Assembly (NCBI GenBank): GCA_012959595.1
Contig: DUCW01000142.1
Coordinates: 1-18,307, forward strand
DNA length: 18,307 nt
Direction: 5' to 3'
DNA from: Gemmatimonadota bacterium
GTDB taxonomy: Bacteria; Gemmatimonadota; Gemmatimonadetes; Longimicrobiales; Gaopeijiaceae
Below are positions 14,507 to 18,307 of the stretch, one piece after another; positions within the stretch are counted from its first letter, which is position 1; each line of letters opens with the position of its first letter. The notes beneath the pieces are model-generated. The model was not told where the DNA came from. It saw only the letters and a list, made by a program, of their open reading frames with translations, and did no database searches. The position numbers and the translations under genes were made by a program.

Positions 14507-16400
14507 CCATACTTTCCCAAGCGGACATAAAGTCTTCCAACTGCTTTTCTAGCTCAGTTTTCTCCTTGCTCAGGTCCGCCGTCTCTTGCGAATTACTCCT
14601 TTCGTAATAATTAGGATCAGCAAAGATATGGTCTATTTCTTTAATCCGAGATTCTATCACATCGATCTGAATCCACAGTTCTTTTTCTTCTTTCTCTTGT
14701 TCGGAACCTCCGTGTTTCACATTCTCCCTATTTGACGTCTTCGTGATTTTTTTCTTCAGTTTTTTTGTTTGCTTAGCTTTCAAGACTACTCGATCAACAT
14801 CGAGATGGTCATCGCCACAGAAATGAACATACTCCTCATAAGTCCCTTTGTAATCCAAAATATCCTCAGGCTTGATTTCGAGAATTCTATTAGCTAACTG
14901 TCCGACAAACCATCGATCATGGGAGACAAAGACAAGAGTTCCATCATATTTTTTCAGGCCCTTCACTAGTGCTTCTATGGATTCCAGATCCAAATGATTG
15001 GTCGGTTCGTCTAAAACAAGAACATTGGGGTTTAACATGGACAATCTTGAGAAAACTAATCTTGCAGCCTCTCCTCCAGACAGAGCGCTCAAACGCTTCT
15101 TACTCTCGTCTCCCGTGAAAAGCATTAAAGCCATCCTCGAGCGAACATACCCTATATCTTTTTCAGGACAAAAACCCCATATCCATCCTTCAGCTGTTTC
15201 CTTAGACAACTTAAAGTGATCTTTGTTATCCTGCGGAAAGTACCCCAGATGTGTCTCATAACCCCATTCTATTTCTCCCTCATTCGCCTGCAATTCTCCC
15301 ATGATGATTTTCAAAAGTGTAGACTTTCCAATTCCGTTGGGACCCATGATCGCCAAACGGTCTCCACGTTCAACTAGCATGTCGACTCCGTTTAAGACCT
15401 GCTTGTCTCCATATGCCTTCTTTACTCCTTTTACCTTAAGCACATCCCTACCACTCGCTCTCTGCTGCTCGAAACGGAAGGTGGGATACTTGCGTGAACT
15501 TGGTGGCAAAGTGACCAAAGCATCTGCTTTTTTCTCGATCATCCTGATTTTGCTTTGTGCTTGCCTAGCCTTACTCGCCTTAGCTCGAAATCTATCTACA
15601 AATTTTTGATGTTCAGAGATTTCCCGCTTACGGGAACTGATCTCTTTCTCTCTTCGCTCTCGTTCGGAGACTTTCGCCTTCAAAAATTGGCTATAGTTGC
15701 CAGTATACATTAGAACAGTTTCATAGTCGACATCCAAAATCTTGTTTGAAACATTATCAAGAAATCGGTGGTCATGGGAAATCACTACTACAGCTCCAAC
15801 AAAATCTCTCAAGAATGTTTCCAACCAACGGATAGAAAGTATGTCCAAGTGATTTGTCGGCTCGTCCAGCAATAACACATCAGGAGAACTGGCCAGAACC
15901 TGTGCCAAAAGAACTCTCAGCTTAAACCCTCCTGAAAGGGTCGATAACGTTTCCTGATGGACATCTACTGGTAAGCCAAGACCTTCCAGTATCTTTGTCG
16001 CCCGTGCTTCAGCGGTGTACCCGTCATTTAATTGTATTGTCTCTTCCAAATCAGAGAATCTATCTGCGTCAAACTCCTCTTCCGCATTAGCTAGTAGTAT
16101 TTCTTTAGCTTCCATCGCTTCCCACAACTCACTATGTCCCATCATAGCTACACTGATGATTTTCCTATCTTCATAGAGATACTGATCCTGTCTTAACATC
16201 CCCATCCTTAGACGCTTAGGAACAGTGACAGAACCTGCACTGGGTTCGATATCTCCGCCGAGGATACTCAGAAGAGTCGTCTTTCCAGAACCATTGGCTC
16301 CGACCAGTCCACAACGGTCCCCAAGATTTATCTGTGACGAGACATTGGCAAACAGCGTCCTGTTTCCATAAATTTTGGTAATATTTGAGATTGAAATCAT
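14481..16400 (-). CDS. ABC-F family ATPase, YbiT-like, with C-terminal coiled-coil extension
   Basis: This is 639 residues with two ATP-binding cassettes and no membrane helices, the mark of the ABC-F translation factors that act at the ribosomal E site. Cassette 1 has Walker A GANGSGKT (34-41), signature LSGG near 155-158 and Walker B LLLDEPTNHLD with E180. The interdomain linker is about residues 240-305. Cassette 2 has GPNGIGKST (353-361), LSGGE (440-444), LDEPTNHLD with E465 and the switch HD near 494. The blocks MGHSELWE and GYTAEARATKILEGLGLPV are close to E. coli YbiT. Unlike YbiT (about 530 residues), it continues with about 100 residues rich in Lys and Glu (roughly 540-639), with coiled-coil character like the C-terminal domain of Uup. 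The moderate linker length argues against a dedicated antibiotic-resistance member. It is divergent from the asparaginase gene and convergent with the NHL gene. Confidence 0.93.
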   Translation of the reverse strand: MISISNITKIYGNRTLFANVSSQINLGDRCGLVGANGSGKTTLLSILGGDIEPSAGSVTVPKRLRMGMLRQDQYLYEDRKIISVAMMGHSELWEAMEAKEILLANAEEEFDADRFSDLEETIQLNDGYTAEARATKILEGLGLPVDVHQETLSTLSGGFKLRVLLAQVLASSPDVLLLDEPTNHLDILSIRWLETFLRDFVGAVVVISHDHRFLDNVSNKILDVDYETVLMYTGNYSQFLKAKVSERERREKEISSRKREISEHQKFVDRFRAKASKARQAQSKIRMIEKKADALVTLPPSSRKYPTFRFEQQRASGRDVLKVKGVKKAYGDKQVLNGVDMLVERGDRLAIMGPNGIGKSTLLKIIMGELQANEGEIEWGYETHLGYFPQDNKDHFKLSKETAEGWIWGFCPEKDIGYVRSRMALMLFTGDESKKRLSALSGGEAARLVFSRLSMLNPNVLVLDEPTNHLDLESIEALVKGLKKYDGTLVFVSHDRWFVGQLANRILEIKPEDILDYKGTYEEYVHFCGDDHLDVDRVVLKAKQTKKLKKKITKTSNRENVKHGGSEQEKEEKELWIQIDVIESRIKEIDHIFADPNYYERSNSQETADLSKEKTELEKQLEDFMSAWESMEKRKEIPE

Positions 16401-16516
16401 GGCAACAACTTAAATAAAATTCTTCAGACCGATATCCCCCTGATCAATCATAACCGAAGTTAAGACCTTATCATGCAACTACTGTCATCTATCTTGGATA
16501 CGCTTAGATTGGAGCC
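16401..16516. promoter_or_regulatory. Divergent intergenic region between the ABC-F and asparaginase genes
   Basis: This 116-base region must hold both promoters. For asparaginase, TTATCA at about 16469-16474 with TATCTT at about 16491-16496 is a weak sigma-70-like pair, and TTGGAG lies just before the ATG. No convincing promoter was seen for the ABC-F gene and no stable hairpin was found. Low-confidence calls by eye. Confidence 0.25.
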
Positions 16517-17545
16517 ATGAAAAATATCTTTTTAGTCACCTCAGCTTTTTTACTTCTATTCACATTGTCGGTTTCTGGTCAAGCCCCAGAAAAACCCCAC
16601 GTAGTAATCCTAACTACTGGAGGAACAATCGCGTCACGTAGTGATGCTCCTAGCTTGGAGGGTCATGCCTTGGTACAAGCTGTTCCACAGATACTAGACT
16701 ACGCCACTGTTAACGTTGAAGAGATCACTCGGACGGGCTCATCTCGTATAACCCCTGAGATCTGGCTACGTCTTGGAAAACGCATCAATGAGATTTTCTC
16801 CCAGGATGGAACAATCAACGGAATAGTTGTTACACATGGCACTGACACCATGGAAGAAACTGCCTATTACCTGAACCTAGTGGTTAAGGATGACAGGCCT
16901 GTCGTTATGGTAGGATCCATGCGTTCGGCTGACGTAATATCTGCTGACGGTCCGTCTAATCTTCTACAGGCAGTGAGAGTCGCCACAAAAGAACATTCCA
17001 AAAATCGTGGCGTAATGATCGTACTAAATGATGAAATCAATTCAGCTCGTGATGCCTGGAAAACCGACAACCAAAGAGTACAAACATTCCGGTCTATTGA
17101 TCACGGAATCCTCGGGTATGCAGATCCGGATACAATTATTTTTTATCGAAATCCTTCACATCTACACACTGTAAACAGTATTTTTCAGCTAGATACGATA
17201 GAGGCCCTTCCAGAAGTACCCATAGTCATTGACTATGCAGGCTTTGATGGCTCAACCATCATCCAATGGGCGAACAGACATCCAGCAGGAATAGTAGTTC
17301 AAACTTTTGCTGGCGGACGAATGAGTTCCGGTGCTCTGGAAGGGATCCAAAGAGCTACAGAAGAAGGTATTCCAATCGTCATTGCTTCAAGAGTTCCTGG
17401 CGGTAGGATTCCAGGAAGCCCTTCGGTAGCAGGGACGATATTGGCACGTGACCTGCCGGCTCACAAAGCCAGAGTTCTCCTCATGGTGGCTTTGGCAGAA
17501 ACGTCCCACAAAGAAAACCTTACGTCTATCTTTAACCAATATTAG
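16517..17545 (+). CDS. Exported type II-like L-asparaginase
   Basis: This is 342 residues with a signal peptide (KNIFLVTSAFLLLFTLSVSG, cleavage near residue 21). The asparaginase active site is present: nucleophile T37 in LTTGGTIAS, the second triad T109, D110 and K182 in VVTHGTDTMEETAYYL and ARDAWKT, and the conserved GPSNLLQAV. The protein ends IFNQY, exactly as E. coli AnsB does. It hydrolyses asparagine to aspartate and ammonia in the periplasm. The loop after TTGGTIA is about ten residues shorter than in AnsB (ASRSDAPSLEGHALVQAVPQ), so the lid that carries Tyr25 in AnsB seems to be missing or reshaped, which could change substrate preference. It is followed after about 46 bases by the DGK1-type kinase in the same direction, perhaps in one transcript. 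Confidence 0.92.
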   Translation: MKNIFLVTSAFLLLFTLSVSGQAPEKPHVVILTTGGTIASRSDAPSLEGHALVQAVPQILDYATVNVEEITRTGSSRITPEIWLRLGKRINEIFSQDGTINGIVVTHGTDTMEETAYYLNLVVKDDRPVVMVGSMRSADVISADGPSNLLQAVRVATKEHSKNRGVMIVLNDEINSARDAWKTDNQRVQTFRSIDHGILGYADPDTIIFYRNPSHLHTVNSIFQLDTIEALPEVPIVIDYAGFDGSTIIQWANRHPAGIVVQTFAGGRMSSGALEGIQRATEEGIPIVIASRVPGGRIPGSPSVAGTILARDLPAHKARVLLMVALAETSHKENLTSIFNQY

Positions 17546-17591
17546 CAAGAGTACCCTATCATATTACCAGCTAGTCAGAAGAACTAACAAC

Positions 17592-18185
17592 ATGGAAATT
17601 CCCAAAGCAACTCAGGGAAAGAAAATCTGGAGAGCAGTCTTACACGCCACTAGTGGGACTGTTCTCGTCGCAGGGGTCCTTGCCTTCGATATAGACAAAC
17701 CAAAATACCTTGCCGTCGTTGCAAGTATCTTCACGCTTTCACTCGTTTTCGATCTCCTTAGGCTACGTAATGAAGGGATTAATCGGTTTTTTCTAGAAAC
17801 TTTTCGGCGACTCGCAACGCCCCGTGAATCTAAAAGTATCGCATCTTCCACTTGGCTTGCACTCGGGGTTCTAATAACATTGACTTTCTTTCCAAAAACC
17901 GCGGCATTGTCAGCTATCCTAGTACACTCCTGGGCCGACCCCGCGGCAGGCTATATAGGCCAGAAATGGGGTAAGCGACCACTGTTAGGTGGCAGCGTAG
18001 AAGGAACAATGACTTTTGCTTTTATAGCAGTCCTAACACTGAATATTGACCACTCTCTCCAGGTATCCTTTTGTTCAGGCTGCTTATGTGCCTTCGCGGA
18101 ACGCTTGGCTTGGCCCATCGATGACAACCTATTGGTCCCACCTTTCTGTGCTGGAATACTTACAGCCCTGACAGCTCTCCTTTAA
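17592..18185 (+). CDS. SEC59/DGK1/VTE5-family lipid kinase (membrane protein)
   Basis: This is 197 residues from the ATG at 17592. A longer frame from 17448 overlaps the end of the asparaginase gene, and its extra 48 residues look like out-of-frame translation, so they are rejected. Several hydrophobic helices are visible (about residues 15-35, 38-55, 86-105, 140-152 and 185-197). The diagnostic core is WADPAAGYIGQKWGKRPLLG (115-134) followed by GSVEGTMTFAFIA and AERLAWPIDDNLLVPPFCAG. This matches the D-x-x-x-x-x-x-G-x-x-x-G, S-x-E-G and D-D-N-x-x-x-P motifs of CTP-dependent diacylglycerol, dolichol and phytol kinases. The bacterial members phosphorylate a lipid or isoprenoid alcohol in the membrane, but the substrate here is unknown. 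The ribosome binding site is weak. Confidence 0.85.
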   Translation: MEIPKATQGKKIWRAVLHATSGTVLVAGVLAFDIDKPKYLAVVASIFTLSLVFDLLRLRNEGINRFFLETFRRLATPRESKSIASSTWLALGVLITLTFFPKTAALSAILVHSWADPAAGYIGQKWGKRPLLGGSVEGTMTFAFIAVLTLNIDHSLQVSFCSGCLCAFAERLAWPIDDNLLVPPFCAGILTALTALL

Positions 18186-18212
18186 ATAACCCTTGAAATA
18201 CTGTTTGGGGAC

Positions 18213-18253
18213 AAAAAGAAAAACCCCTTCCAGTCGTTACTCGTTGGAAGGAG
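18213..18253 (-). terminator. Intrinsic terminator downstream of the tRNA gene
   Basis: Read on the minus strand, CTCCTTCCA (18253-18245) pairs with TGGAAGGGG (18232-18224) with one G-U pair and a 12-base loop, then comes TTTTTCTTTTT (18223-18213). This is a good Rho-independent terminator for the tRNA transcript. On the plus strand the stem is followed only by TTTCACAAATTTTT, so it may also weakly stop transcripts of the lipid kinase gene. Confidence 0.75.
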
Positions 18254-18274
18254 TTTCACAAATTTTTCGGAGAA

Positions 18275-18307
18275 TGGGCCTGGGTAGACTCGAACTACCG
18301 ACCTCAC
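18275..18307 (-). tRNA. 3' end of a tRNA, probably tRNA-Ile (partial)
   Basis: On the minus strand the last 33 bases of the window read as a tRNA 3' half. GTGAGGTC is the end of the anticodon arm and variable loop. GGTAG-TTCGAGT-CTACC is a perfect T arm with the universal TTCGA loop. Then CAGGCCC plus the discriminator A is the 3' acceptor strand. An acceptor that would pair with GGGCCTG, together with GTGAGGTCGG before the T arm, matches bacterial tRNA-Ile(GAU) closely. The anticodon is outside the window, so the identity is an inference. The next bases are TTC, so CCA is not encoded and would have to be added by the CCA-adding enzyme. Confidence 0.85.

Noticed and set aside
17448..17591. 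Longer start for the lipid kinase, overlapping the asparaginase gene
   Set aside because: The extra residues come from the asparaginase coding region read in another frame and lack family similarity; the ATG at 17592 gives the expected N-terminus.

Overview
The window is about 18.3 kb of a densely coding bacterial chromosome with ordinary mid-range GC. No phage, transposon, CRISPR array or rRNA gene is visible. Signal peptides and lipoprotein-type leaders are common: at least six products look exported. The mix of a secreted S9 peptidase, a sortilin/BNR-repeat propeller protein, an exported amidase and an NHL propeller protein is typical of heterotrophic Gram-negative bacteria such as Gemmatimonadota, Acidobacteriota and related environmental lineages. 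That placement is inference from gene content and no marker gene confirms it. TGA acts as a normal stop in several genes, so the standard bacterial code applies.

Layout. 1-166: the end of an FKBP-type prolyl isomerase (+). 199-4436: a minus-strand operon, read from right to left, of an APC-type amino-acid permease, a fusion of an aldo/keto reductase with a RidA-like domain, and a class V (cysteine desulfurase-like) aminotransferase. 4437-4706: a divergent control region. 4707-12940: a plus-strand run of mostly exported proteins: an S9D glutamyl-endopeptidase-like peptidase, a BNR/sortilin-like propeller protein whose C-terminus is cut off by a frameshift, an amidase, a small unrecognised secreted protein and a cyclophilin-type lipoprotein. 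12963-13349: a small membrane-protein gene that is open except for one in-frame TGA. 13428-14441: an exported NHL propeller protein, with a terminator that lies inside the end of the convergent ABC-F gene (14481-16400, minus). 16517-18185: an exported type II-like asparaginase and a DGK1/SEC59-type lipid kinase. 18213-18307: a minus-strand terminator and the 3' end of a tRNA, most likely tRNA-Ile.

Read together, the exported enzymes suggest protein and peptide scavenging: endopeptidase, amidase and asparaginase would release peptides, ammonia and amino acids. The minus-strand operon would import an amino acid or amine and process it with PLP and NAD(P)H chemistry. This link is inferred from proximity only.

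The most unusual items are the reductase-RidA fusion with Asn where RidA normally has its key Arg, the in-frame TGA in an otherwise intact membrane-protein gene, and the frameshifted propeller gene. I found no clear evidence of a wholly new multi-gene system. The permease/fusion/aminotransferase operon is the best candidate for an uncharacterised pathway.
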